Shown: positions 7,585-15,747, counted from the first letter of the stretch. The stretch is DNA of 32,546 nucleotides from Isoptericola sp. QY 916 (GCA_026934365.1 JADHZE010000020.1:1-32546); one strand, 5' to 3'. Numbers and translations: made by a program. Notes: generated by a model not told the origin, from the sequence alone.

Positions 7585-8955
7585 TCAGCCGTTCGACGTC
7601 GTCCTGCCCGCCCCGCCGTCGGCGCGGCGGACCCGGCGCCACCGGCCGGCCTCCTGGGCGGCGAGCCCGTGCAGCTCGAGTGCACCGAGACCGGCGAGCA
7701 GCTCGCCCGGGGCGAGGCCGGCCACCCGTGCCAGCGCGTCCAGGGCGGTCGCGCCCCGTGCCGGCAGCGCGTCCCACACCTGGCGCGCGCGCTCGCCGAG
7801 GGCCTCGACCTCCGCCGGGGTGCGCCGGCGCAACAGCGCACCGGCGGCGCGCCCCGGTACAGGAGCCCCCTCGTGCGGGGCCGGCGCCGCCTCGCCGTCG
7901 TACGGACCGGCGAGCTCGGCCACCTCGGCGGCGTCCGTCACGCAGACCGCCGCCCCGTCCCGCAGGAGCGCGTGGCACCCAGTCGAGGTCCCCGACGTCA
8001 CCGGGCCGGGCACGGCACCGAGGGGGCGCAGCAGTCGCGTCGCGTGCCGTGCCGTCGACAGCGCCCCCGACCGCCAGGCGGCCTCCACCACGACGGTCGC
8101 GCACGACACGGCGGCGATGATCCGGTTGCGGGCGAGGAAGCGCCGCTTGAACGGTGCCGACCCGGGCGGGACCTCGCTCACCACCGCACCCGCGCCGTCC
8201 GCCAGGCGTCGCAGGAGATCCTGGTTGCCCGGCGGGTAGAAGCGGTCCACGCCGCCGGCGAGCACCGCCAGGGTGGCAGCCCCGCCGGCGACCGCACCGC
8301 GATGGGCCGCGGCGTCGATCCCGTACGCCCCGCCCGACACGACGGCGAAGCCGCGGTCGGCGACACCGGCCGCCAGGTCCGCCGCCACGTGGTCCCCGTA
8401 GGCGCTCGACGCCCGCGCCCCGACGAGCGCGACCGACCGCTCCGTCAGCGCGGCGAGATCGGCGTCGCCGCGCACCCACAGGGCGAAGGGCTCTTCCGGG
8501 CCCAGCGCGGCGAGCCGGGCCGGCCAGCGTGCGTCCCCGGGCACCAGCAGCGTGCCGCCGAGCCGTTCGAGGACCCGCAGCTCCCGCCGCGGGTCGAGCC
8601 GCTCGAGCCGTGGCGCCCACCGGGCGACCCCCTCCATGAGCCGGTCGGCCGCGACCTCGCTGCCCAGCGGCTCGACCGCGGCCCCCCGTAGGGCGCGCGC
8701 CGGGTCGCGGACCGCGTCGACGACCCACTCCAGCGCCGCCGGGGCCCCGAGGTGCGTGACGAGGGCGCCCGCCACCGCGTCGGCCGGCTCGGCCAACCGG
8801 CTCCACGCGGCGCGGGCGAGCACCGGGTCGTGCGCCGCGAAGGGCAGCCCTCCGGCGCCGAGCGACCGCGTCGCGGTCGGTCTCGGTTCCGCGGCCGGCC
8901 CCACGACCGGCCCCACGACCGCCCCCACGACTGGCTCCACTGCCGGCTCACGCAT
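7585..8955 (-). CDS. dprA: DNA-processing protein DprA
   Basis: The 456-residue product carries the Rossmann-type DprA domain with VALVGARASSAYG, VSGGAYGIDAAAHRGA, DRFYPPGNQDLL, VSEVPPGSAP and RNRIIAAVS, which bind single-stranded DNA and RecA during transformation. A C-terminal winged helix follows (about residues 385-435). The N-terminus is long, as in many Actinomycetota, and begins with a low-complexity Val-Gly-Pro stretch. The start ATG at 8955 overlaps the end of comM by 8 bases, so translation was presumably coupled to intact comM. With comM cut by the element at 9560, transcripts reaching dprA must now arise inside the element or in the comM remnant. Confidence 0.93.
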   Translation of the reverse strand: MREPAVEPVVGAVVGPVVGPAAEPRPTATRSLGAGGLPFAAHDPVLARAAWSRLAEPADAVAGALVTHLGAPAALEWVVDAVRDPARALRGAAVEPLGSEVAADRLMEGVARWAPRLERLDPRRELRVLERLGGTLLVPGDARWPARLAALGPEEPFALWVRGDADLAALTERSVALVGARASSAYGDHVAADLAAGVADRGFAVVSGGAYGIDAAAHRGAVAGGAATLAVLAGGVDRFYPPGNQDLLRRLADGAGAVVSEVPPGSAPFKRRFLARNRIIAAVSCATVVVEAAWRSGALSTARHATRLLRPLGAVPGPVTSGTSTGCHALLRDGAAVCVTDAAEVAELAGPYDGEAAPAPHEGAPVPGRAAGALLRRRTPAEVEALGERARQVWDALPARGATALDALARVAGLAPGELLAGLGALELHGLAAQEAGRWRRVRRADGGAGRTTSNG

Positions 8956-9559
8956 GGCTCCCCCTCGTGCGCATCGTCACGGCCGTGGAGACGTCGTCGA
9001 CCGTCGGTGCGGCGCGCCCCGCGAGGTCGGCGTGCGTCCACGCGATCCGCAGCACTCGGTCGGCCCCGCGCAGGCTGAGCACCCCCCGGTCGACCATCTG
9101 CTCGATCGGCTGCAGCACCCCCGGTGCTCGTGACCGCTCCCGCAACCACCGCCCGGGCACCTCCGCGTTCGTGGTCCAGGGTGTCCCGGCCAGCCGCTCG
9201 CGGGCGGCGGCCCGCGCCTGGGCGACCCGGGCCCCGACCACCGCCGACGACTCCCCCTCCGACCGTGCCGTCCGTTCCGCCCGCGTCACGGGCAGGACCT
9301 CCACCTGAAGGTCGACGCGGTCGAGCAACGGCCCCGACAGACGACCGAAGTACCGGCGCTTCGCCATGGGCGTGCAGGAGCAGTCCAGCCCTTTGTTCAC
9401 CGACGCCATCCCGCACGGGCAGGGGTTCGCCGCCAGCACCAGCTGGAAGCGTGCCGGGTAGCGGGCGGCTCCCCCGGAGCGGTGCAGCACCAGCTCCCCC
9501 TGCTCGAGCGGCTGGCGCAGCGTCTCCAGCACGCGGGACGGGAACTCGGGGGCCTCGTC
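8948..9559 (-). pseudogene. comM: comM (yifB) 3' fragment, severed by the element
   Basis: This encodes the C-terminal 201 residues of ComM after the Walker B Asp-Glu: APEFPSRVLETLRQPLEQG, the AANPCPCG Cys motif, LLDRVDLQVEV (sensor/arginine-finger region) and the C-terminal helical lid. Native ComM reads LFLDEAPEF or close to it; here the codons before DE come from the element. A frame open from 9679 runs from the element into this fragment, so a fusion lacking the ATPase P-loop could be made, but it could not be a working helicase. Together with 22416-23345 it forms one uninterrupted 511-codon gene. Confidence 0.93.
9554..9559. other. Left attachment-site core (CTCGTC)
   Basis: The hexamer CTCGTC is shared with the right junction at 22416-22421, within a slightly longer match GGnCTCGTC. 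To the left the sequence is comM; to the right it is element DNA. The complement GACGAG encodes the Walker B Asp-Glu. The exact crossover dinucleotide cannot be decided by inspection. Confidence 0.8.
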
Positions 9560-9647
9560 GATTGAGGTTGATTTACACACGACCTCGTAAGTGAGCCCCG
9601 GCAAGCGTTGCAGCGCTTCCGGGGCATGGCCGGGAAGTAGGCCCGAC

Positions 9648-9881
9648 GTGCAGAACAATACCCAAACTGTCCGCGCCACGGAGCCTGTCGGCTACCTCGT
9701 GGCCGAGCGGCGCCCGTGGACGAGCAATCCGCACTGGATCATCGGTGACGATTGGTCTCGCTACTGCGAAACCCGGGCAGAGGCCGAAGAGGTGGCCGAG
9801 CGCTGGCGCACTCATGGTCACGGCATCCCCGGGGACATCGGCGTCCTTGCGCTCGTACCCGTGGCGGGTGACGCACGGTGA
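9648..9881 (+). CDS. Small hypothetical protein, first gene of the element's left operon
   Basis: The 77-residue product contains GYLVAERRPWTSNPHWIIG and a Glu/Ala-rich helix (EAEEVAERWRTHGHG), a soluble alpha/beta-looking protein without a family I recognise. The GTG at 9648 is preferred over an upstream GTG at 9591, which would give 96 residues, because a GGGAAG lies before 9648 and the upstream extension is low in recognisable structure. Its stop overlaps the next start as GTGA, so it is coupled to the HTH gene. It lies just inside the left attachment site. Function unknown. Confidence 0.6.
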   Translation: MQNNTQTVRATEPVGYLVAERRPWTSNPHWIIGDDWSRYCETRAEAEEVAERWRTHGHGIPGDIGVLALVPVAGDAR

Positions 9882-10462
9882 CCCTGACCGCGCACGCGCC
9901 GACGCGCGACATCCTGACCAGCCTCGCCCGTGGAGGCTGGGGCGAGCTCTCCGGGTCTGAGCACAAGGGCACACGCGCCATGCTCCGTGCCCTGGTGGAC
10001 CTGCTCCCCTACGGCTCCGGGGAAGGGCTTGTGACGGCCTCCCAGATTGCCGACGTGTCCGGCTATTCCGAGCGCTGGGTGAGGTCGCGCCTGACGGAAC
10101 TCGAGGCGCGCGGGCTGATCCTCTGGCGTCGTGGCGGTGTCGTCGCGGGCAAGTGCGTGCCGTCGCACGTCCGGATCGTCAAGGGCAGCGTGCTGGCCCT
10201 CCTGAGGCTTGCCCGATCCGCGAAGGACGCCGCCATTGAGGCGCGCCGCGCGGTGACGCGACGCCGGGTTGAGGGCCTGACGTTCGTCATGGGCAAGCGC
10301 CGCCACTCGTCCATCCGGAAGTCGCTGCAAGCCTCCTCCCCCTCACGGGGAAGTCTCCCGACGCTTCCCCGTCATGGCCTTTCATCCGTTTCTGAATGCG
10401 GCCACGGCGAGCCGCGAGGCTCCGCCTACTGCGCCCTCTGCCGCCGTGGCATCCCTGCCTGA
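9878..10462 (+). CDS. Winged-helix DNA-binding protein with C-terminal Cys motif
   Basis: The 194-residue product has a helix-turn-helix at about residues 50-95 (VTASQIADVSGYSERWVRSRL then TELEARGLILWRRGG), the pattern of a winged helix with a beta wing. A basic region (about residues 110-145) follows, then a short C-terminal CGHGEPRGSAYCALCRRG motif that could bind a metal. Proteins of this kind are common in actinobacterial plasmids and integrative elements, where they may regulate excision or replication. The GTG start overlaps the upstream stop. A role as replication initiator cannot be excluded, but I see no motif that proves it. Confidence 0.7.
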   Translation: MTLTAHAPTRDILTSLARGGWGELSGSEHKGTRAMLRALVDLLPYGSGEGLVTASQIADVSGYSERWVRSRLTELEARGLILWRRGGVVAGKCVPSHVRIVKGSVLALLRLARSAKDAAIEARRAVTRRRVEGLTFVMGKRRHSSIRKSLQASSPSRGSLPTLPRHGLSSVSECGHGEPRGSAYCALCRRGIPA

Positions 10463-10487
10463 CCAACCAACAACAAGGAGCAGCCAT

Positions 10488-10814
10488 ATGAGCACCCACC
10501 AGACCCGGACGTTTACTGACGAGGTCAACGCTGCGTTCATCCACCTCGACGAGATCATGAGCAGCGCCGTCCGCGAGATCACGTTTGCCAGCCTCAACTC
10601 CGGCGTCATCGACCGCGACGCCGCCCAGCACGCCTCGGACAGGATCGTGAGGCGCGCGGAGAAGGCCTACGAGCGCATCCTTGCCGACGTGCCGGCGCAC
10701 CTCGCCGCCCGCCAGCTCGCAGCCGTCCTCGCGGAACTCACGGTCTCCACCACTAAGACGTGGGTTGTTGCCACCCACGTCGCCATCAGCTCAGCACGGA
10801 AGGACGACGAGTGA
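10488..10814 (+). CDS. Hypothetical helical protein
   Basis: The 108-residue product is predicted to be mainly helical (EVNAAFIHLDEIMSSAVREI; ASDRIVRRAEKAYERILADV), with no recognised domain, signal peptide or membrane span. The ATG at 10488 is supported by AAGGAG seven bases upstream; the frame is open further upstream, but that part overlaps the previous gene and looks non-coding. Its stop overlaps the next start as GTGA, placing it in one operon with the DUF2637-like gene. It may be a partner of that membrane protein; this rests only on position. Confidence 0.65.
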   Translation: MSTHQTRTFTDEVNAAFIHLDEIMSSAVREITFASLNSGVIDRDAAQHASDRIVRRAEKAYERILADVPAHLAARQLAAVLAELTVSTTKTWVVATHVAISSARKDDE

Positions 10815-11515
10815 GCAGCCACCGCCTCAACCCAGACTCGCGGCCCGTCCTGTGGACCATCGCGACGGGCACCACCATCGTCTTCCTCGCGTCTTTTGCC
10901 CTGTCATCCGTCGCGCTCTACGACGTCGCCGGCTGGGCACACGTGCCCCACGGGCTCGCGTGGGCCGTCCCGGTCATGCTTGACGTTGCGCTCGTTGTCT
11001 ACAGCCTCTCCGCGCTCGTCAGGCGAGCTCGCGGACGGTCAGCATGGTTCTCATGGTGCCTCCTCGGCGCCTTCACACTGGTCTCGCTTCTGGGCAATGC
11101 TGCGCACTCGCTGGGTATCCCCCAACCCGCGCAGCCCCTCGTCGGAACGGTCGTCGTGGCACTCGCCCCCGTCGCCGCACTTGCTGCGCTCGAGAACCTA
11201 GCCGGGCTGATCATCGCCAGGCCCGACGCTCGAGTGGCCCCTGCAACGGGAGAGCCGAGCACCGAGCACTCTGCCGTGATCCTCGAACTGCACACAGCGG
11301 AGGCCGAGGAGCTGGACATCCTGGGGACGCTCGAAAGTACCCATCCACGGACCAAGCGCACCCGAGAGAACCTAGCCACGATCTTGAATATGCAGCGCCG
11401 TGGCGCACGCCAGCATGAAATCGCCGACGCCCTAGGCATGTCCACCACGCTCGTCAAGACCGCGCTACGTGACATGCAAGCGGTCGGTCTAGTACGGGGA
11501 CGCTCTCGCGGTTAG
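10811..11515 (+). CDS. DUF2637-like membrane protein with C-terminal helix-turn-helix
   Basis: The 234-residue product has four hydrophobic spans within about residues 13-145 (around TIATGTTIVFLASFALSSVA, AVPVMLDVALVVYSLSALV, CLLGAFTLVSLLGNAA and VGTVVVALAPVAALAAL). A C-terminal HTH follows (about residues 195-230, REHEIADALGMSTTLVKTA-type). This layout matches the DUF2637/Spd-like proteins common on actinobacterial plasmids and integrative conjugative elements, where some are linked to plasmid spread. The GTG start overlaps the upstream stop. The end overlaps the convergent nuclease gene by four bases (TTAG). Presence here without a transfer ATPase is odd for a self-transmissible element. 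Confidence 0.78.
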   Translation: MSSHRLNPDSRPVLWTIATGTTIVFLASFALSSVALYDVAGWAHVPHGLAWAVPVMLDVALVVYSLSALVRRARGRSAWFSWCLLGAFTLVSLLGNAAHSLGIPQPAQPLVGTVVVALAPVAALAALENLAGLIIARPDARVAPATGEPSTEHSAVILELHTAEAEELDILGTLESTHPRTKRTRENLATILNMQRRGARQHEIADALGMSTTLVKTALRDMQAVGLVRGRSRG

Positions 11516-12540
11516 TCCCAGAACGCGCGAAGAGCTGTCCGGCGCGACTCCTCCGCCTCCACCCGGTTGAAATGGCCGGACGAAACACGGTAGATGACGT
11601 CGATACCGTACTTATTCAGCAATGCAACGTGCTCGTCGACAGGACGAGCTGGGAAAAGTCCCGCAACACGGTGCGGCCGATGCTTGACGCTGGGCGCATA
11701 GTGGAGGAGTTGGGCAATGACCTGCCGAACGGACGCCGTGTCAGAGGAACTCTTTGCCTCAATGAGCTCGTGGGAGCCGTTGATCTGGACCTGAAGGTCC
11801 GTGACCCCTGCCTTCGTGTATTCGCGACCATACTGAGCGTCGGAACCGAGAGTCGCGGCATATGTGCGGACTAGCGCGTTCTCTCCCCTCCTGACGAATC
11901 GTTCGCCAGCCTCTACCGTGTAAACCAGTTCTCCGACCTGCGCGTCCTCGATGTCTTTGAGGTCGACCTTGTCATCGTTCTCGAGCAACTCGTCTACGAG
12001 CCTGTCGCTTGCGTCGAGAACGTCGGGTGCGAGCGATGGATGCACGTCTAGGAGTGCGTCCAGGAGTCGCGCGCCCCGGATATCGTCGTACACGGCCATG
12101 GACTGGAAATGATTCGCAGGATTCAGGCCGAGAGGTTGGTTGATGAAAGCGTACGGTAGCTCTAGTTCAGCGAAGTAGGTCAAACTATAGATATGTGAAT
12201 ATGCACCCTTTTCCGGATGCTCAACCCAGATCTCCTTCGCGAACGCTTCGTTCTCGAAGCGGTATCCCACAACGCCGATCGCCCATCCTGCACCTTGGCC
12301 AGTGAAGACGACAACATCGCCTTCGTTAACGCGCATGATCTTCTGGCGGTTCGCCTCGTACGTGCCCCAAAAATGGACTTTCCCGCTCGGATGCCGTGCA
12401 AGAAGTTCGGTTCGCTGCTCCGAAGTTAGCGCCGCAGCCAGGACGGGGTCACCAATGTCCACGTACTTTTCCAGTGTTTGCTGGAGGTTTATTCGTCCAT
12501 CTTTTGCACCGCGGGAAGGGTGAACAAGCACTGTAGTCAC
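11512..12540 (-). CDS. PD-(D/E)XK nuclease with PUA/EVE-like N-terminal region, candidate restriction enzyme
   Basis: The 342-residue product has two parts. Residues about 50-130 (HFWGTYEANRQKIMRVNEGD, VVFTGQGAGWAIGVVGYRFE) resemble the beta-barrel PUA/EVE-like domains that sense modified bases; this is a tentative fold call. Residues about 240-285 carry a nuclease core: VTDLQVQ (Asp), HELIEAKSSS (Glu-x-Lys) and QLLHYA, a Q-x3-Y element as in RecB/Cas4-type nucleases. The whole suggests a modification-dependent or invader-directed DNA nuclease, cytoplasmic. The GTG start overlaps the MazG-like gene stop (GTGA), so the two are translationally coupled. I do not recognise it as a named system. 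Confidence 0.7.
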   Translation of the reverse strand: MTTVLVHPSRGAKDGRINLQQTLEKYVDIGDPVLAAALTSEQRTELLARHPSGKVHFWGTYEANRQKIMRVNEGDVVVFTGQGAGWAIGVVGYRFENEAFAKEIWVEHPEKGAYSHIYSLTYFAELELPYAFINQPLGLNPANHFQSMAVYDDIRGARLLDALLDVHPSLAPDVLDASDRLVDELLENDDKVDLKDIEDAQVGELVYTVEAGERFVRRGENALVRTYAATLGSDAQYGREYTKAGVTDLQVQINGSHELIEAKSSSDTASVRQVIAQLLHYAPSVKHRPHRVAGLFPARPVDEHVALLNKYGIDVIYRVSSGHFNRVEAEESRRTALRAFWD

Positions 12541-12947
12541 TCGACAGCTCCTTGGTCGGGCCGAAGTTTCGTGTACTTCGTCGCGTTCCCGCGCGAAAGA
12601 TCACGCGGATACCGCGTCTCGTTCTCATCGATCTTCTGAAGAGCGGCGTGGATCAGATCGACGTTCATGACATCCGCTAGTCGTACGAGGTAACTGAAGA
12701 CGTCAGCCATCTCGCTCTCAACGCGTCCGCGGTAGTCAGGATCATGACGCATCGCTTTACCGACCTCCTGGTCAGTCGACCACTGGAGCTCTGCGAGCAA
12801 CTCGCCCACCTCGCCAGCCAGCGCCATCGCCAGGTTGCGCGGGGTATGGAACTGCTGCCAGTCCCGCTCGGCGGCGAACTCCCGTAGCCGCGACGCCAGA
12901 TCCTTCAACTCATCCACCTGGCTGACTCTAGCGACCGCACCAGACAC
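12537..12947 (-). CDS. MazG-like nucleotide pyrophosphohydrolase
   Basis: The 136-residue product (GTG at 12947; a later GTG at 12917 would give 126) belongs to the all-alpha NTP pyrophosphatase group near iMazG and dCTPase. QFHTPRNLAMALAGEVGELL and EMADVFSYLVRLADVM contain the two metal-binding acidic pairs (ExxE and ExxD). Such enzymes hydrolyse (d)NTPs to monophosphates and pyrophosphate. In cells they clean nucleotide pools, and several defence-linked relatives deplete or degrade dNTPs. The gene is upstream of, and overlaps by GTGA, the PD-(D/E)XK nuclease, so the two products are made together. No clear ribosome binding site is visible, so the start is uncertain by ten residues. Confidence 0.8.
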   Translation of the reverse strand: MSGAVARVSQVDELKDLASRLREFAAERDWQQFHTPRNLAMALAGEVGELLAELQWSTDQEVGKAMRHDPDYRGRVESEMADVFSYLVRLADVMNVDLIHAALQKIDENETRYPRDLSRGNATKYTKLRPDQGAVE

Positions 12948-13073
12948 GGACCGGGCGGACTCAGGGCGAAGCCACAGCACCAATGGACTCCTGGGCGCGC
13001 GCCTCCGCCTGCAGGAAGCGACTTCACCCTGCCAAGCGGCGGCACCAGAGCCACGGTGCTTCATCCTGTTGTC

Positions 13074-13700
13074 ATGGACGTGCCAGACCTTGAGCCGGAG
13101 ACCTGGGTTGCCCTCGCCGCGGCGGGAGTAGCCCTCCTGGTAGGGCTCATCGGGCCGTTTGTGAACGCGCGCACCCAGCGACGTACCCTTGCTGCCCAGC
13201 GTCAGATGGCAAATGACGAACGCCTTTGGGTCAAGCGCGCAGCGCTCTACGAGGAGATCCTCCGTTGGTCGGGCGAGGCCCGCGGGAAGTTTGTCAACAT
13301 CGCCCAGGACGCCGTCGACGACGACGTGCCCGAAGTCATCCAGGGGTTTCTCGATGACGACGCCCCCTTCCCCCTTGAGATTCAGGTCGGGCTTGCGGCC
13401 TACGCCTCCGTGCACGTGAACGAACTGGCCATGGGCTTCCAGGACGCGCTGGCCGACACGGCGCGAGCGACATTGCGGCGCATCGAAAGTCCAAACACTA
13501 CGGACGCGGATCCGGACGACGAGTGGCTTCGGCTCTACGACCTCCATCGAGCCTACGCGAGACGCATGGCGCAGGTCATGTCAGACGAATTGGCCGGCAC
13601 CCCAATCACGAAGAATGTCAGCCTCCGAGAGAGAACCTACTTCTGGTTGCAGGACGTTCGCACCAGCGTTCTCCGACGCCCCGGTGGGGAACGAGAGTGA
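13074..13700 (+). CDS. Single-span membrane protein of unknown function
   Basis: The 208-residue product starts with one transmembrane span (about residues 8-30, WVALAAAGVALLVGLIGPFV). A basic, helix-rich segment follows (NARTQRRTLAAQRQMANDERL) and then a helical cytoplasmic domain with many Trp and acidic residues. An upstream in-frame GTG at 13056 is an alternative start. It is divergent from the MazG/nuclease pair, with about 125 bases between them for promoters, and convergent with the DUF4145-like gene. A short membrane anchor with a helical domain is a common layout for phage-defence effectors, but no known motif proves this. Confidence 0.6.
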   Translation: MDVPDLEPETWVALAAAGVALLVGLIGPFVNARTQRRTLAAQRQMANDERLWVKRAALYEEILRWSGEARGKFVNIAQDAVDDDVPEVIQGFLDDDAPFPLEIQVGLAAYASVHVNELAMGFQDALADTARATLRRIESPNTTDADPDDEWLRLYDLHRAYARRMAQVMSDELAGTPITKNVSLRERTYFWLQDVRTSVLRRPGGERE

Positions 13701-13756
13701 GCGGTCCCCTGAGTGAGTGGCTTAGCCCGGGGCTAGCGACGCGCTCCGCACTACCC

Positions 13757-14413
13757 TTAGGAGCCCGAATGCGGAGGCGGGGCCTGTCCAAGCATCTTGG
13801 CCATCGTGGCGCGAGCCTCGTACGCAACCTGCAAAAGGAGGTAGGTGAACGTACCGATCATTGTAGCCATATCCTTCTCGATGGCCGTGAGGTCGTGCGT
13901 CGCCCCGTTCCCCGACTTTCGAATCTGGTCCACCCAGGGCTGCATCTCGCTTGAGATGAGGCCCTTGTCTTGCAAGTGCCTCACCGCCTGCTCAAACGAG
14001 GGAGCACGACCATTGCCGTCTTTCGCAGGGAGCCCGCGCTCCACGGCGACATGAAGGAGGATCTTGCGGCACATCAGCACGGACGAGGTGTGGGCGCCGT
14101 TGGCGTGGCAATTGCGTACTTCGTTCCACGCGCTCTCGATGTCCTCCGGGAGACCGCCGACAGTCCCGAGCGGCGTGCTGCCCGGCGCAAGTTCGCCTCG
14201 GTTCGCCACGCTCCCCTGCCGGCAGCTCATGCATCGGAGCCACAGTGTCACGAAGCCCGGTCGCCGATCATCCAGGCTCTCAGCCGCGGCGATCACGAGG
14301 TGTTGTGCCCTTCCGCACGCCCGGCAATCGAGCTCGATCCAGTAGGACGAGTCGTCAGCACCGTGGCGGGCGGTACTGCTGACGACGGACAGGTCCTCGA
14401 TGACACTTCCCAT
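13757..14413 (-). CDS. DUF4145-like protein with N-terminal zinc ribbon
   Basis: The 218-residue product has CRAC and CMSC pairs about 33 residues apart near residues 30-65, consistent with a zinc ribbon. A helical domain follows with IESAWNEVRNCHANGAHTSS and VLMCRKILLHVAVERG, then NGATHDLTAIEKD. This order matches the DUF4145 domain, which I recall both as a free-standing protein and attached to type I-like restriction proteins. No catalytic site is evident; it may bind nucleic acid or a partner. ATG start at 14413. It lies 66 bases downstream of the four-span membrane protein gene on the same strand and converges with the single-span membrane protein gene. Confidence 0.72.
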   Translation of the reverse strand: MGSVIEDLSVVSSTARHGADDSSYWIELDCRACGRAQHLVIAAAESLDDRRPGFVTLWLRCMSCRQGSVANRGELAPGSTPLGTVGGLPEDIESAWNEVRNCHANGAHTSSVLMCRKILLHVAVERGLPAKDGNGRAPSFEQAVRHLQDKGLISSEMQPWVDQIRKSGNGATHDLTAIEKDMATMIGTFTYLLLQVAYEARATMAKMLGQAPPPHSGS

Positions 14414-14479
14414 GCCGAAAGATGCTAACTGTGGGACGGGCGGAGCACCACGGTCACCGTGAGAATCACCCGCAGGCCC

Positions 14480-15724
14480 TCAGGGGCGGTGGCGTCGATC
14501 CCGCCATCCGTCGAGAATCTCCGAAGCAATCTGCCAGCTTACGTCGGACAGTTCGCCCTTCAATTCTCGCTGTTCCGATTTACTGATAACCGCCAACACT
14601 CCAGCCTGATCAATCTCCCCCGAAGCAATATTCCCGATCTGCACCTCCCAAGACAGGTGTTTGTTGATCCTCCGGATGCCCTCTACGACTCCTGCAGAAT
14701 CGAGTTTGCCAATCAGGTCCTCAGCAACGACGACACGATCTACCCCGTCGGCGAAGCGCCTCACATTCGCATAGGCGACTGCCAGAAAGTGGGTTAGACC
14801 TTGGTGTTCGCACAGGGCGCTCCAGGTGCGCCAACCGACTTTGTCGAGGGAGTCCTGCAACTGTTCCTCAGTCTCGATTTGCAGCAAGAATCTGGGCATT
14901 TGTTCCCAAAGTTGCCGGACGGCAAGGAAATCGGTAACCCATGCGTAGTAGTCGGCGGAATAGGGAGACTTGTTCTCCGCCTTGACTTCGTCACTCCGGC
15001 GTTCCAGTTCGTGCACAAGGGAGTCGAAGAGCGGTGTTGTGGCCAAGCCGAAGTACATCGCACTCGCCAACCTATCACTTGCTTCTAAACGCTTCTGCTT
15101 GGCCTGGACAAACAGCACAGCTCCAATGAGTAGACCAACGAGTGTCACGACTATCGAACCGAGCGACGGCGCGAGGATAGAAAGCTGGAGTGCCAGGATC
15201 AAAATCGGCAGCCACGCCGCGCGCCGAAACTCGGCTTCGCTGCGGACGCGGTCGTATTCTTGAAACTGATCAGTTGACTTCGAAGCGAGGCTTACATCCG
15301 CAATGTCATACTCGACGATCACCAGTTCGAACGCCACTTCGCGGACCGCGGCTGGATAGTCACTGAGCTGCTCGCGTACAGCATCTCGCAGGTAGCTCAA
15401 TTTGAGACCGTTGTTGCGGGCCGACTTGTTCACCTTGCGTCCACTCAGCCCGTAACGCCGAGGTGCATTCCGGTCCAAGAATGACGAGATTGCGGTGGCA
15501 AAAACGCCCAGAAGATACACCGAGAAGGCCAAGATGCCGAGTGCGGCACTGCTAGGTAGGCGCTCCACAATTTGGCGCAGCTCCATCGCCAAGGGCCAAT
15601 TGGAGTATGCGGACGGATCAACGATCTGCACGAGCACCATGGCAACGGCCGTCCATAGGCAGCCTGCAACAAATGGCGTTCTGAACTCGCGCACTCCAGG
15701 CAACACGGCTGCCATAAATCCCAC
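14480..15724 (-). CDS. Four-span membrane protein with large cytoplasmic domain, unknown function
   Basis: The 414-residue product has two N-terminal spans (about residues 16-38 and 58-82) and a basic segment with RNAPRRYGLSGRKVNK. A soluble helical section follows, then a second hydrophobic pair (about residues 170-210, LPILILALQLSILAPSLGSI then VTLVGLLIGAVLFVQ), and finally a C-terminal soluble domain of some 200 residues. GTG at 15724 is the first start; ATG at 15715 is equally possible. Base composition is clearly less GC-rich than the chromosome, a sign of transfer. I recognise no family. Membrane proteins of this size in defence islands often act as pore-forming or sensing parts, but this is inference from context. 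Confidence 0.65.
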   Translation of the reverse strand: MGFMAAVLPGVREFRTPFVAGCLWTAVAMVLVQIVDPSAYSNWPLAMELRQIVERLPSSAALGILAFSVYLLGVFATAISSFLDRNAPRRYGLSGRKVNKSARNNGLKLSYLRDAVREQLSDYPAAVREVAFELVIVEYDIADVSLASKSTDQFQEYDRVRSEAEFRRAAWLPILILALQLSILAPSLGSIVVTLVGLLIGAVLFVQAKQKRLEASDRLASAMYFGLATTPLFDSLVHELERRSDEVKAENKSPYSADYYAWVTDFLAVRQLWEQMPRFLLQIETEEQLQDSLDKVGWRTWSALCEHQGLTHFLAVAYANVRRFADGVDRVVVAEDLIGKLDSAGVVEGIRRINKHLSWEVQIGNIASGEIDQAGVLAVISKSEQRELKGELSDVSWQIASEILDGWRDRRHRP

Positions 15725-15747
15725 TATGCCTCCAGCAATCCTCGTAA

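Noticed and set aside
8881-8945. Repeated ccccacgac units at the start of dprA considered as binding sites
   Set aside because: They encode an imperfect Val-Val-Gly-Pro string in the DprA N-terminus and need no other explanation.
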